In this document: positions 1-9,850 of the stretch, one piece after another
How positions within the stretch are numbered: the stretch's first letter is position 1
Layout: each line of letters begins with the position of its first letter
DNA from: Streptosporangiaceae bacterium
Lineage (GTDB): Bacteria; Actinomycetota; Actinomycetes; Streptosporangiales; Streptosporangiaceae
Length of the DNA: 45,732 nucleotides
NCBI GenBank assembly: GCA_025935815.1
Contig: JAICUO010000004.1
Span: forward strand, 1 to 45,732
Reading direction: 5' to 3'
The notes under the pieces: model-generated
What the model saw: the letters and a program-made list of their open reading frames with translations, nothing else
Told to the model about the DNA's origin: nothing
Databases searched by the model: none
Made by a program: the position numbers and the translations under genes

Positions 1-55
1 ATCAAGCCCCCGGGCGGGGCGGCACCGGCCAGGACTGCCGCCCGGTAACAAACAC

Positions 56-91
56 CTGCTGCCCGCACCGCACCCGCGGTGCGGGCAGCAG
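56..91. terminator. Perfect 16-bp hairpin, probable bidirectional terminator
   Basis: Arms at 56-71 and 76-91 are perfect reverse complements around the loop ACCC. On the minus strand the stem is followed by a T-rich stretch (GTGTTTGTTACC), as in an intrinsic terminator; the plus side has only a weak tail. It could end the minus-strand transcript carrying the DUF5994 gene or a gene left of the window. Function is inferred from structure. Confidence 0.6.
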
Positions 92-328
92 GCATTATCA
101 CCCGTCCGGGCCAGGGCAGGGCAGCAGGCCGTCGGACGCATCCGGGCGATCGCGCGGCTGCCGGACCAACGGGTACCCCGCGCACCCGCCTGCCCGGCTG
201 GCGGGATGCGCGACGCCGGACTGGTGCGAGCGGTTGCCGGTACCGTGCCGGCGGGGCCCATTCTCACGTCACCCGGGTGACCCCAGGCAGTTGCAGGAGC
301 GGCGGGCCGCGGCTGAGTCCTCGCCTAC

Positions 329-362
329 CGGGGAGCGCATCAGCCAGCGTGGCGCAGATCGT
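329..362 (-). repeat. Fragment of a STAS-domain gene (3' part)
   Basis: This stretch matches 3131-3164, the 3' part of the intact STAS gene, at 32 of 34 positions by eye. Read on the minus strand it still encodes TICATLADALP, against TICATLDDALP in the intact protein. Similarity fades on both sides and the frame runs to a stop near 270. It abuts the DUF5994 stop codon. It is one of three duplicated gene fragments in the first 4 kb. Confidence 0.65.
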
Positions 363-958
363 CAGGCTGCGGTCCGGTGAACGGCATCACCCGCGAGGCG
401 GCCGCCTTCGTTCTCCCACACAGATAGCTCAGGTTCCGTCTGGGACGGCGGGGCAGGGCGGCGGATGACAGTGGCGAGGATGTCCGGGGCATGGATGCGG
501 TTGGCGGCGCTGGCGGCGAGTTCCATGGCGGCCAGGGCATCGGCCTCAGCGGTGCCGGGCGGGACGACCAGGAGGTCCATCCGGCCGTTGCCGCACAGCG
601 CGGTGAGCAGGCCGGCGGGCTGACCGGGAAACCAGCCGAGCCGGACGACCCGTCCTGCGGCGCTCAGCCGGCGCGGCCGGCTGTCCCAGCCGGCCGGGCC
701 GAGCATGAGGCGCGCGACACGCCCGCAGCGGTCATCGATGGCGCGGATCAGCCCGGGGAGCTCCGCTACCGCGTCGCCCGATCGCGGCCACCAGCCGCCG
801 TCGAGCAGCGTGCCGCGCGACCCCGCCGGATCCAGGCGCAGCCGCGGCGCAGACGGCACCGGGCCGGCAAGCAGAGGCTTACCTCCGGCGGGCTGTGGCA
901 TGGCCTCGGTACTCGGCCCTGCGGGCAGAGGTTGATCCATGTATCCAGCAAACGCCAT
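362..958 (-). CDS. DUF5994 family protein
   Basis: The 198-aa protein matches the actinobacterial DUF5994 family as I know it: a leading RLRLDP segment, the GTLLDGGWWPRS signature (about residues 52-63), a central RLMLGPAGWDSRP segment, and a C-terminal half with RVVRLGWF and MDLLVVPPGTA. I see no signal peptide or membrane segment. The ATG at 958 is chosen because GAAGGGCGG lies just before it; a TTG at 991 would add 11 residues without a ribosome site. The molecular function is unknown; in other actinomycetes such genes often sit among stress-response genes, which fits the STAS and zinc-finger genes here. A conserved 38-bp sequence lies 20-60 bp upstream. Confidence 0.8.
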   Translation of the reverse strand: MAFAGYMDQPLPAGPSTEAMPQPAGGKPLLAGPVPSAPRLRLDPAGSRGTLLDGGWWPRSGDAVAELPGLIRAIDDRCGRVARLMLGPAGWDSRPRRLSAAGRVVRLGWFPGQPAGLLTALCGNGRMDLLVVPPGTAEADALAAMELAASAANRIHAPDILATVIRRPAPPSQTEPELSVWENEGGRLAGDAVHRTAA

Positions 959-978
959 TCGCCGCCCTTCGGATACCA

Positions 979-1016
979 GCAATCCGGGCAAGGCTCATTA
1001 CCAGGACCGATCACAC
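979..1016 (-). promoter_or_regulatory. Conserved upstream element, copy 1
   Basis: This 38-bp sequence matches 3572-3609 at 33 of 38 positions and shares its core with 1576-1602. All three copies have the same orientation, and each is upstream of a minus-strand gene: here DUF5994, then the UBP zinc-finger gene, then the STAS gene. On the minus strand the shared core reads ATCGGTYCTGGTRAT. A shared promoter or operator is plausible; a dispersed repeat is the alternative. Confidence 0.45.
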
Positions 1017-1167
1017 GGCGGCGGCCATCTCCGCTGGCTGCGGGTCAGCCAGGCGGCTAGTCCGTGTTGACCAGCTAGCCGGGCGGCGCGCGTATGCTTC
1101 TCGCTCAGGCTGACGTCGGCGGCGGCCTGGTGATCTGCCGTCATTGTCCATTGCCCGGCTCACTATG

Positions 1168-1482
1168 TCAGACCAGGCGCTGGTGGACGTAGCACCATCT
1201 CCACCGCGATCCCGGTTCCAGGCCGGCGGCCAGCGGGTGGTCGGTCTCCTCGTAGTGTGCACTGGCATGGCGGCCCGGTGAGTTATCGGAGCAGGTCACC
1301 CAGCCGCAGGTCAGGCAGACCACCAGGGCCGCCGCGGGACGGTCCGCGCGGCCGGGGCAGTCCCGGCAGTGATCGGACAGGGGCGTGACCGGCGCGAGCC
1401 CGTCAAGGTGCTCACAGCGCGGCGCTGACCCGTTCATGCTGATGGCGGGCATGCCCACCGCCAGGTTCGGGACGGGGATCAT
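1168..1482 (-). CDS. UBP-type zinc finger protein
   Basis: The 104-aa protein shows the zinc-finger pattern of ubiquitin-hydrolase-type (zf-UBP) domains: CEHLD near residue 23, CRDC near 39, CLTCGWVTC near 56-64, and then HASAHYEETDHP with its histidines. It ends in WRWCYVHQRLV. Bacteria lack ubiquitin, so the role is unknown; many actinomycetes carry such stand-alone domains. The ATG start at 1482 is preceded by AAAGGGG. A second copy of the upstream element lies about 95-120 bp before the start. Two pieces of a paralogous gene are present at 3755-3853. Confidence 0.8.
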   Translation of the reverse strand: MIPVPNLAVGMPAISMNGSAPRCEHLDGLAPVTPLSDHCRDCPGRADRPAAALVVCLTCGWVTCSDNSPGRHASAHYEETDHPLAAGLEPGSRWRWCYVHQRLV

Positions 1483-1575
1483 GACTGGACCCCTTTATGT
1501 GAGAGACGCCAGCGCGGCCGGCTGGCCAATTGCAAGTCAACCCGGTTAGCCGCGCGGCGGAAACAGCCGGCTTCA

Positions 1576-1602
1576 GCAGGACCCATCACCAGAACCGATT
1601 AC
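1576..1602 (-). promoter_or_regulatory. Conserved upstream element, copy 2 (short)
   Basis: This copy shares a perfect 18-bp core (ATCACCAGAACCGATTAC on the plus strand) with 3572-3609, and matches 23 of 27 positions overall. It lies in the gap between the minus-strand zinc-finger gene (start 1482) and the plus-strand LysR gene, and has the same orientation as the other two copies. Confidence 0.45.
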
Positions 1603-1802
1603 CTGGCGCTCACCTGCGGGGCCGCCCCGGCCGGCGTTCCCAGGGGCTTGGCGCGGAAGCTAGGCTGAGGGCAGGTTTCCTGTCCTGGGCCGCATGCGGG
1701 CCGGGCAGGATTTGTCGCTGCCGGTCGCCGGGGTCGGCGCCCCGCGCCTGCGGGCAGTTCCAGGGAGTACACGATGGGCCGGACATGGACTTGGCGGCGG
1801 GC

Positions 1803-2717
1803 ATGGAGCTGCGTCAGCTTCGTTACTTCGTGACGCTAGCCGAGGAGCTGCATTTCGGCCGGGCCGCGGAGCGGGAGCACATCGTGCAGTCGGCGCTGAG
1901 CCAGCAGGTGCAGCGGCTGGAGCGCGAGCTGGGAGTCCGCCTCGTGGAACGCAGCACGCACCATGTCGCGCTGACCGCTGCCGGGGTGGTGTTCCTGGTC
2001 GAGGCGCGGCAGATCCTGGCGCACGCCGACCGCGCCGCAGCGGCGGCCCGGCGCGCGGTAGGCGCGGACGCGGCGCTGCGCGTCGGCATCATCGACTCCA
2101 GCTATGACTCGATGCCGCAGATCCTGCACCAGGTCCAGGCCCGCTACCCCGGCCTGGTGATCCACCAGGTCGAGGCCAGCGTGCCCGAGCAGTACCGGCA
2201 GCTGGCCGACGGCCGGCTGGACGTCGGGATCGGCCGGGCCGCGCTCGCCCCGCCGCAGATCGCATCGCTGCTGTTCCGCCAGGACCCGCTCGGGGTCCTG
2301 GTGCCCCCCGGCCACCGGTTCGCCGGGCAAGACGGCGTCCCGGTCGCCGTCCTGGCCGAGGAGCCACTACTGCTCGCCGAGGAAGCGCAGGCGCCGGAGT
2401 TCAACCAGTTCACCGTCGAGATGTGCCGGGCCGCCGGGTTCACCCCCGCCGTGTACGGGGGAACCGTCGAGAGCATCCGGGCGGCCGCCGACCTCGTCGC
2501 CGCCGGGCGCTGCCTGTACTGCGTCCCCTCCTCCTGCATCGCCGCGCTCCCCGGGACCATCTGGCGGCCGCTGACCGACCCGGCGTCCAGCTACCCCTGG
2601 TCGGTGCTGTGGCGCGCGGCCGATGACTCCGGCCACGTACGCGCGGTCGTCAGCTGCGCGCAGGCGATGTCACAGCGGCTCGGCTGGCTGACCGACCCGG
2701 CCGCCGCCACGACCTGA
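1803..2717 (+). CDS. LysR family transcriptional regulator
   Basis: The 304-aa protein has a canonical LysR N-terminus, starting MELRQLRYFVTLAEELHFGR, with a winged helix-turn-helix (AEREHIVQSALSQQVQRLER) in residues 1-60 and a linker helix near 65-90. The C-terminal two thirds form the periplasmic-binding-protein-like effector domain (ALRVGIIDSS onward). The open frame extends far upstream, but the family normally starts at this Met; an ATG six codons earlier at 1785 is also possible. It is divergent from the zinc-finger gene. The effector and targets cannot be read from sequence. A 107-bp stretch at 1961-2067 is repeated, inverted, at 3646-3752. Confidence 0.88.
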   Translation: MELRQLRYFVTLAEELHFGRAAEREHIVQSALSQQVQRLERELGVRLVERSTHHVALTAAGVVFLVEARQILAHADRAAAAARRAVGADAALRVGIIDSSYDSMPQILHQVQARYPGLVIHQVEASVPEQYRQLADGRLDVGIGRAALAPPQIASLLFRQDPLGVLVPPGHRFAGQDGVPVAVLAEEPLLLAEEAQAPEFNQFTVEMCRAAGFTPAVYGGTVESIRAAADLVAAGRCLYCVPSSCIAALPGTIWRPLTDPASSYPWSVLWRAADDSGHVRAVVSCAQAMSQRLGWLTDPAAATT

Positions 2718-3056
2718 ACCGCGACTCCCGCGGCGGCACCGCGGCCAGCATGCATATTCGTGGTGATCTCGCCCGGCACGGTTACGGGAGCGTGGAACCA
2801 CCACTCGTTTTGCGCAAAGGATCTCTCGATGCCCCGGACGGCCTGCGGAGGCCGGGCAGTCGCGGAACGCGGGAACGGTGCAGTCACGGGATACCGGTTC
2901 CGCCAGCGTGCCCGAGCCGGCCGGCCTGACCTGGCCGCAGCCGGAGCACCGGGCGAGCAGCCCCTGGCATGGCAGGGCACCACCGGAACCCGGTCAGCCC
3001 GGAAATCCCGCATGGCCTGCCCTTCTTTCCTGCGCTGTCCTTCCTGACGCGCGGGA
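2718..3056. other. Gap without a recognised gene
   Basis: This lies between the LysR stop and the stop of the minus-strand STAS gene. Reading frames here are short, and I see no recognisable protein, repeat or clear hairpin. Confidence 0.5.
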
Positions 3057-3503
3057 TCAGATTCCCTGCGTCACCGCGTGGACCTCGGCGGCTGGCGGGG
3101 ACGTCGCGGTCTGAGGCCTGCCCCTTTGCACGGGGAGCGCATCATCCAGTGTGGCGCAGATCGTGAAGTGCGATTCCAGGCCGGTGACGCGCAGCAGCTT
3201 CGCCATCTGGGGGCGGGGGGCGGCTAGGCGGACGGTGATCCTTAGCCCTCGGGCGCGGCGTTGCGTGCCGATCAGCACGGCCAGCCCTGACACGTCACAG
3301 AATGACACCCCGGACAGGTCGATGATGAGCAGCCGCACGCCCGGGCCGAGCGCGCTGAGTAGACGCTCACGCAGCTCCGGGGTGCTGGCGATGTCAAGGT
3401 CACCCTTCAGCCTGGCGATGGTGAAGCCGGGTCGGCTGAGGACGGACAGGCTGGCCTCCGCCTGGACGTAGTCTGGCGCCCTGGCGGCGTCAAGGGCGGT
3501 CAT
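3057..3503 (-). CDS. STAS-domain anti-sigma factor antagonist
   Basis: The 148-aa protein is a single STAS domain of the anti-anti-sigma type. A beta strand and loop reading GDLDIAST lie near residues 34-41. The core LLIIDLSGVSFCDVSG (about 58-73) contains the conserved Ser before GL that is the usual phosphorylation site, and LAVLIGTQRRAR follows. In this family the unphosphorylated protein binds an anti-sigma kinase and frees a sigma factor. No partner kinase or sigma-B-type gene lies beside it, so its partner is elsewhere. The start at 3503 is an ATG. A 3' fragment of a paralogue is at 329-362. Confidence 0.85.
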   Translation of the reverse strand: MTALDAARAPDYVQAEASLSVLSRPGFTIARLKGDLDIASTPELRERLLSALGPGVRLLIIDLSGVSFCDVSGLAVLIGTQRRARGLRITVRLAAPRPQMAKLLRVTGLESHFTICATLDDALPVQRGRPQTATSPPAAEVHAVTQGI

Positions 3504-3571
3504 CAGGTCGCATCCGCATGACTCGCTTCATGTAACCCAGCAGACGCCTTCGGTGACCATGTGGGAAACGT

Positions 3572-3609
3572 GCAATCCGAGCAAGGCTGATCACCAGAAC
3601 CGATTACAC
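3572..3609 (-). promoter_or_regulatory. Conserved upstream element, copy 3
   Basis: This best-preserved copy lies 70-106 bp upstream of the STAS gene start and has the same orientation as the copies at 979-1016 (33 of 38 identical) and 1576-1602. It also ends about 36 bp before the LysR gene fragment at 3646. Confidence 0.45.
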
Positions 3610-3645
3610 CTCGCGACATCGATGAACACGGTTTTAAGGCGCTGG

Positions 3646-3752
3646 CCGCGCCTACCGCGCGCCGGGCCGCCGCTGCGGCGCGGTCGGTATGCGCCAGGAT
3701 CTGCCGCGCCTCGACCAGGAACACCACCCCGGCAGCGGTCAGCGCGACATGG
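3646..3752 (-). pseudogene. LysR gene fragment (inverted duplicate)
   Basis: The reverse complement of this 107-bp stretch equals 1961-2067 of the LysR gene with two mismatches. It encodes HVALTAAGVVFLVEARQILA and the start of the next helix, then loses similarity. No helix-turn-helix or effector domain is present, so it cannot be functional. Such high identity points to a recent duplication or gene conversion. It is joined, four bases on, to a zinc-finger gene fragment in the opposite orientation. Confidence 0.85.
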
Positions 3753-3754
3753 CG

Positions 3755-3853
3755 GGTGGTCTGCCTGACCTGCGGCTGGGTGGCCTGTCCTTTGACAGGC
3801 TAGCGCCGGGAGCGGCATGGAGATGGTGCTACGTCCACCAGCGTCTCGTCTGA
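3755..3853 (+). pseudogene. UBP zinc-finger gene remnant (two pieces)
   Basis: Two segments match the zinc-finger gene at 1168-1482. The first, near 3755-3786, encodes VVCLTCGWVAC and then meets a stop. The second, at 3818-3853, encodes WRWCYVHQRLV plus the stop codon, with two differences from the intact gene in 36 bp. The central part of the domain is deleted and the frame is broken. With the adjacent LysR piece this looks like a shrunken inverted copy of the 1.2-2.1 kb locus. Confidence 0.75.
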
Positions 3854-4192
3854 TCCCTTGGGGCGTTTACCAGGTCGGCGGGGGACCCGGCCTTGACGCG
3901 GCAGTGATCACCGGCGAGCTGACCAGGGCGACGGGGATCGCGTGCGGCTGCGGCTGGGCGCGACGTAGGGATGAGTACGGATCGCTAGCGGGTCCGGAGC
4001 AATGATCGCCCGGCAACGCTGCTGGGATGACGGCCGGCATCATCACTGTCTCTGGCCATCATGGGTGTGCGGCGGCGCCACGTCCATCCCTGCCACGCGG
4101 CACGGCTCATTGGTGCCGGCGATCGGCTGGGGTGATGGGTTCATGCGGGATTGGTTATTTCCGATGCGGCCAGTGCGCGGTTGACTGGGGAC
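3854..4192. other. Gap without a recognised gene
   Basis: Short frames are present on both strands but none resembles a known protein. It probably contains the promoter of the following Cys-rich gene and ftsH pair. Confidence 0.45.
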
Positions 4193-4362
4193 GTGACGAC
4201 ACCATCTAGTGGCGAGCTGCCACCGGGCACCCTTTGCCCGTGCGGGCACACCGCTGACCAGCACCATTCACTCGCTTCCCGCTACTGCCAGGCGACTGTC
4301 TCGGGTGCCCTGAGCCGAGGCTGCATATGCGTCCCGGCGTCCGTATCCGTGCCGCTTACCCG

Positions 4363-4366
<4 letters not shown>
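4193..4366 (+). CDS. Small Cys/His-rich protein, coupled to FtsH
   Basis: The 57-aa protein contains CPCGHTADQHH, then SRYCQAT and RGCIC: five cysteines and several histidines in a pattern suggesting a metal-binding mini-domain. I recall similar short actinobacterial proteins (CGH-x-RYC-x-RGCIC) but no assigned function. The GTG at 4193 is chosen because TGGGGAC precedes it; a TTG at 4151 is the alternative. Its stop TGA overlaps the ATG of the FtsH gene (ATGA at 4363-4366), so the two are probably translated together. An accessory role for the protease is inferred from this coupling alone. Confidence 0.6.
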
Positions 4367-6300
<1,934 letters not shown>

Positions 6301-6820
6301 CAGGTTAGCCTCAGCCGCCCGGTACGCGGCGGGCGTGGCCTCGGCACCCAGGCCATGGTTACCCGCCCCGGCGCCGCCCAAGACCACGACTTCCCGCGCG
6401 GCCGCGTCCCCACAGAAATCCCGACAGGTCCGGGCCCGCGCTGACGTCCCCCGCAAAACGCGCGCTTCAGTGCTGGTGTTACCAGGCGTGACCGTCGCCG
6501 GGGGCGGGTGCCCGTCACGGCCTGCCTGACAGCCATCCCAGGAGCTTAAGTGTCAAGCCGCTGCGGGCGATTGAGAGAGGTTTCCCGGTGGGACCAGGCG
6601 GTTGCCTCGTTGTAGAGCGTGCGGGTCTCAGGCTGCCCGGTTAAGCCGGCTCGCGCATGCTTATCTGGTGAGGACGGGTGCAGCGGCGTCGGCTGCTGCC
6701 TGCCCGTGCCGGTCACGGCCTAGCCGGGTCTGCTGGTCGGCGCGGCGCGTGCGGTCAGCTGGGGCGGCGGCCGGTGCTGCCCGCCGGGACCAGGCAGGAC
6801 AAGGACATCAAGGAGCCGCG
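6301..6820. other. 520-bp gap, no convincing gene
   Basis: This lies between ftsH and the YihY remnant. Frames are open, as expected at high GC, but no conserved motif is visible. The region from about 6541 to 6780 changes character, with several in-frame stops, and could be the edge of a decayed insertion, but I cannot identify it. Confidence 0.4.
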
Positions 6821-7085
6821 ATGGGCATGGTGAGCAGGACCGACGCCTACCAGCGGCGGCACCGCTGGGCGGCGCTGCCGGTGGCGGTGCTGTACAAGTT
6901 CGGCGACGACCAGGGCAGCTACCTCGCCGCGCAGATCACCTACTACGGTTCGTGTCGGCGTTCCCGCTGCTGCTCCTCCTGGCCACGATCCTGGGATACG
7001 CGCTGCACGGCGACCCGCACCTGCAGCGGCAGGTGCTGGACTCCGCGCTGGCACAGTTCCCCGTCATCGGCGATCAGATCACCGC
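6821..7085 (+). pseudogene. YihY/BrkB family membrane protein, broken
   Basis: From the ATG at 6821 the frame encodes RRHRWAALPVAVLYKFGDDQ and SYLAAQITYYG, typical of the YihY/BrkB N-terminus before its first membrane helix. Near 6948 one base is missing; the next frame continues FVSAFPLLLLLATILGYAL and on to PVIGDQITAVG. All similarity ends near 7085, where a repeat-rich segment begins. About 85 codons of a protein that is normally near 300 residues remain, so it is frameshifted and 3'-truncated. Confidence 0.75.
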
Positions 7086-7094
7086 TGTCGGTTT

Positions 7095-7133
7095 CCGAAG
7101 TCGTCTGCACGGATGACCGAAGTCGTCTGCACG
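7095..7133 (+). repeat. Two 17-bp direct repeats
   Basis: CCGAAGTCGTCTGCACG occurs at 7095-7111 and 7117-7133 with 5 bp between. It lies exactly where the YihY remnant stops matching its family, so it probably marks the breakpoint. Confidence 0.7.
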
Positions 7134-7142
7134 CGATGCTGT

Positions 7143-7202
7143 CCCCTGGGTATATGGGATCGTAGTAGCGAGCCCCTGGGTATATGAGGTCGTAGTAGCG
7201 AG
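7143..7202 (+). repeat. Two tandem 30-bp repeats
   Basis: Units at 7143-7172 and 7173-7202 are head-to-tail, begin CCCCTGGGTATATG, end CGTAGTAGCGAG, and differ at two bases. They lie about 140 bp upstream of the oxidoreductase gene. They could be operator sites, or the product of replication slippage at a breakpoint. Confidence 0.7.
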
Positions 7203-7343
7203 CGGGAATTTGGCCGGACATCGCTGAACAGCGGTTAACTTGCGTCCGGGGGACGGTGCTGATCACGTCGCTAGGCTCCGCCAGCGAGGGATCCACCGGC
7301 GGACGCGGCGACCGTGCTTGACCGGCGCTCTAGGCTTCATGTC

Positions 7344-9140
7344 ATGGGCGCCGACGCGGGACCCGCACCTGAGGACCTGCCGGCGCCTGCGCCGGCGGGG
7401 GTCTCCCCGGACACGGTGCGCGACTGGCGGTGGCAGCTGACCCCGGGCGAGGACCAGGTCAACACCGCCACGTGGGCGGGCTCGGTGCCGCACGTGAACG
7501 GTATCGCCCCCCGGGTGCGCGTCGGCCGCGGCAAGTGGTTCAACCTGCTGTGGCTGCTGCCCATCGGCCTCGTGCTGCTCCTGGTCGCGGTGGCCGTCGC
7601 CAAGGGCCTGCGCGGGGACCCCGTGGTCCAGCGGTTCATCGCCCGGTACCCGGGCACGCTGTACTCGGCCCGGGCCCGGGCGGCCACCGGGTTCCCGGCC
7701 TGGCTGCGGTGGCAGCACTTCTTCAACCTGTTCTTCATGCTGTTCATGATCCGCTCCGGGACGCAGATCCTGTCCGATCATCCGCGCCTGTACTGGACCC
7801 GGCACTCCACCCCGGGCCGGGACTGGTTCCGGATCCAGAAACCGGTGCCCGCTGACCCGTTGTGGACCGCCAAGCAGGACTCGATCAGCCTCCCGGGGCA
7901 GGTCGGCCTGCCCGGGCTCCGCCACTCCATCGGGCTGGCCCGCTGGTGGCATCTGAGCATGGACCTGCTGTGGCTGGTCAACGGGATCGTGTTCTACGTG
8001 CTGCTGTTCGCCACCTCGCAGTGGCAGCGCCTGGTGCCGGCCAGCTGGAGCGTGTTCCCCGACGCCTTGTCGGTGCTGATCCAGTACCTGTCGCTGAACT
8101 GGCCGGTCGAGAACACCTGGGTGGCCTACAACGGCCTGCAGCTGATCGCCTACTTCGTCACCGTGTTCGTCGCCGCCCCCCTGGCGCTGATCACCGGGCT
8201 GGGCATGTCCCCCGCCCTGTCCGCCCGCTTCAAGCGGCTCAGCAAGGTCCTCAGCATCCAGTTCGCCCGCTCCGTGCACTTCCTGGTGCTGGTCTACTTC
8301 CTGGTTTTCATCGTCGTCCACGTGTCCCTGGTGTTCGCCACCGGGCTGCTGGTCAACCTCAACCACGTCTACGCCGGGCGCACTGACAACAGCTGGGACG
8401 GCTTCTGGCTGTTCGCGGTGTCGATGGCCGTCATCATCGTCGCCTGGGTGGCGGCCACCCCGTTCACGATCCGCCACCCCCGCCTTGTGCAGCGCGCCGG
8501 CCAGGCCATCGTCGGCCCGCTCCAGCACCTGTTCGAGCACGTCGACCCCAAACCCGGCGAATACGGCGAGAAAGACATCTCCCCGTACTTCTGGCACAAC
8601 GGCCAGTACCCCGACTCCGATGAGTACAAGGCCTTGTTCGACGGGCACTTCGCCGGCTGGCGGCTCCGGATCCACGGCCTGGTCGAGCACCCGGCCGACC
8701 TCAGCCTGGCCCAGCTGCGGGCCCTGCCGCACCACGAGCAGATCACCCAGCACTTCTGCATCCAGGGATGGTCAGGGGTCGCCAAATGGGGCGGGGTGTC
8801 GATGCAGACGATCATGGACCTCGTCCGACCGCAGCCCGAAGCTAGATGGGTGGTGTTCTACTCCCTCGGCGAGGGAGCCGACAAGGGCGTGTACTACGAC
8901 GCCCACCCGATCGGGCACATGGGCCACCACCTGACGATGCTCGCCTACGACATGAACGGCGAACCCCTCAGCTTCGGCCACGGGGCACCGCTCCGGCTCC
9001 GCAACGAAAACGAGCTCGGCTTCAAGCAGGTCAAATGGATCAAGGGCATCGAGTTCGTCACCCACTACTCCGAGATCGGCAGCGGCTACGGCGGCTACAA
9101 CGAGGACCACGAGTTCTTCGGCTACCGGCAGTCCATCTAG
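7344..9140 (+). CDS. Cytochrome b-type membrane domain fused to molybdopterin oxidoreductase
   Basis: The 598-aa protein combines two modules. Residues about 55-400 are membrane-embedded, with five or more helices and histidines in helices (WQHFFNLFF, RWWHLSMDLLW, SVHFLVLVYF, FIVVHVS) as in diheme cytochrome b561/FdhI-type subunits. Residues about 430-598 are a sulfite-oxidase/MsrP-type molybdopterin domain; Cys472 in HFCIQGWSG is the probable molybdenum ligand, followed by SFGHGAPLRLRNENELGFKQ. The catalytic domain would lie next to the membrane and exchange electrons with quinone through the hemes. I see no Tat signal. The ATG at 7344 is chosen over an upstream GTG at 7314. The substrate is unknown; sulfite, S-oxides or methionine sulfoxide residues are the family precedents. 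Confidence 0.8.
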   Translation: MGADAGPAPEDLPAPAPAGVSPDTVRDWRWQLTPGEDQVNTATWAGSVPHVNGIAPRVRVGRGKWFNLLWLLPIGLVLLLVAVAVAKGLRGDPVVQRFIARYPGTLYSARARAATGFPAWLRWQHFFNLFFMLFMIRSGTQILSDHPRLYWTRHSTPGRDWFRIQKPVPADPLWTAKQDSISLPGQVGLPGLRHSIGLARWWHLSMDLLWLVNGIVFYVLLFATSQWQRLVPASWSVFPDALSVLIQYLSLNWPVENTWVAYNGLQLIAYFVTVFVAAPLALITGLGMSPALSARFKRLSKVLSIQFARSVHFLVLVYFLVFIVVHVSLVFATGLLVNLNHVYAGRTDNSWDGFWLFAVSMAVIIVAWVAATPFTIRHPRLVQRAGQAIVGPLQHLFEHVDPKPGEYGEKDISPYFWHNGQYPDSDEYKALFDGHFAGWRLRIHGLVEHPADLSLAQLRALPHHEQITQHFCIQGWSGVAKWGGVSMQTIMDLVRPQPEARWVVFYSLGEGADKGVYYDAHPIGHMGHHLTMLAYDMNGEPLSFGHGAPLRLRNENELGFKQVKWIKGIEFVTHYSEIGSGYGGYNEDHEFFGYRQSI

Positions 9141-9218
9141 GCCGAAGTTACGTGGCCTGAAGATGCCGAGACCGCTGCTGGGCTGCGCTTTCGCGCCGGG
9201 CCTGGCGGCGGTTTCTGG

Positions 9219-9850
9219 CTACTTCTTCAGGGTGAGCGGGATGGCGGCTCCAATGAGGTCGAAGGCCTGCTTCTGGCGGCTGGTGGGGTCGGTCAGGACG
9301 GGGACGGCAGCGGGGGTGCCGGCGAAGCGGAGCTCGTTGCGGGTCAGGGTGGCCAGGTGGTTGAGCAGGCCCTGGTAGCGGAGGTAGGCCCGCCCGTGCT
9401 CGTCGTGCTGGCGGCGGGCCTTGGCCTCGGCCGGTGCCGAGCGCTGCGCAGGCGCGACCGGGCCTGCCTGGGCGGGCGGGTCTTCGTCGGTGTAGGTCAG
9501 CGGTGCCCAGGCCTGGCGCAGGTGCCAGGTGAGGTAGGCGGCGAGCATGCAGATCAGCACGTGTCCCCGGACGCGTTTCTCCAGGCGGTGGAAGACGGGG
9601 CGCAGGTCGAGGTCGTCGGATTTGATGTGCCGGAAGTCGCGTTCCACGTACTTGAGGTTCTTGTACGCGGTCACGGTTTCCGCCGGCCCGAGCTCGGCTG
9701 CGGGGAGCGGGGTGCGGATGACGTAGATCCCGTCGAGCCGGCCTCCTCGGCGATCTGCGCCTGTTTCCGCTCGGCGGCCAGCGTGGTACCGGTGATGGTG
9801 ACGTCGAAGTGCTTGGCCATCTTGTACTTGTTCAGGATCTCGCCGGCTTT
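9219..9850 (-). pseudogene. IS1634-type transposase, decayed C-terminal part
   Basis: From 9674 leftward the minus strand encodes YKNLKYVERDFRHIKSDDLD and then LRPVFHRLEKRVRGHVLICM, the typical C-terminal region of IS1634 (IS4-group) DDE transposases. Upstream, GEILNKYKMAKHFDVTITG is in another frame; one base is missing near 9745, after which DGIYVIRTPLP continues in the final frame. The N-terminal two thirds of the enzyme are absent. The fragment ends abruptly near 9850 inside the coding frame of the next gene. Confidence 0.8.

Noticed and set aside
79-468. Plus-strand frame at the left edge
   Set aside because: Arg/Gly/Pro-rich composition with no motif; it overlaps the DUF5994 3' end and a STAS fragment on the other strand.
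9357-9849. Apparent 5' extension of the helical-repeat gene
   Set aside because: It is antisense to a recognisable transposase fragment and has no similarity to the repeats; the frame is open only because of high GC.
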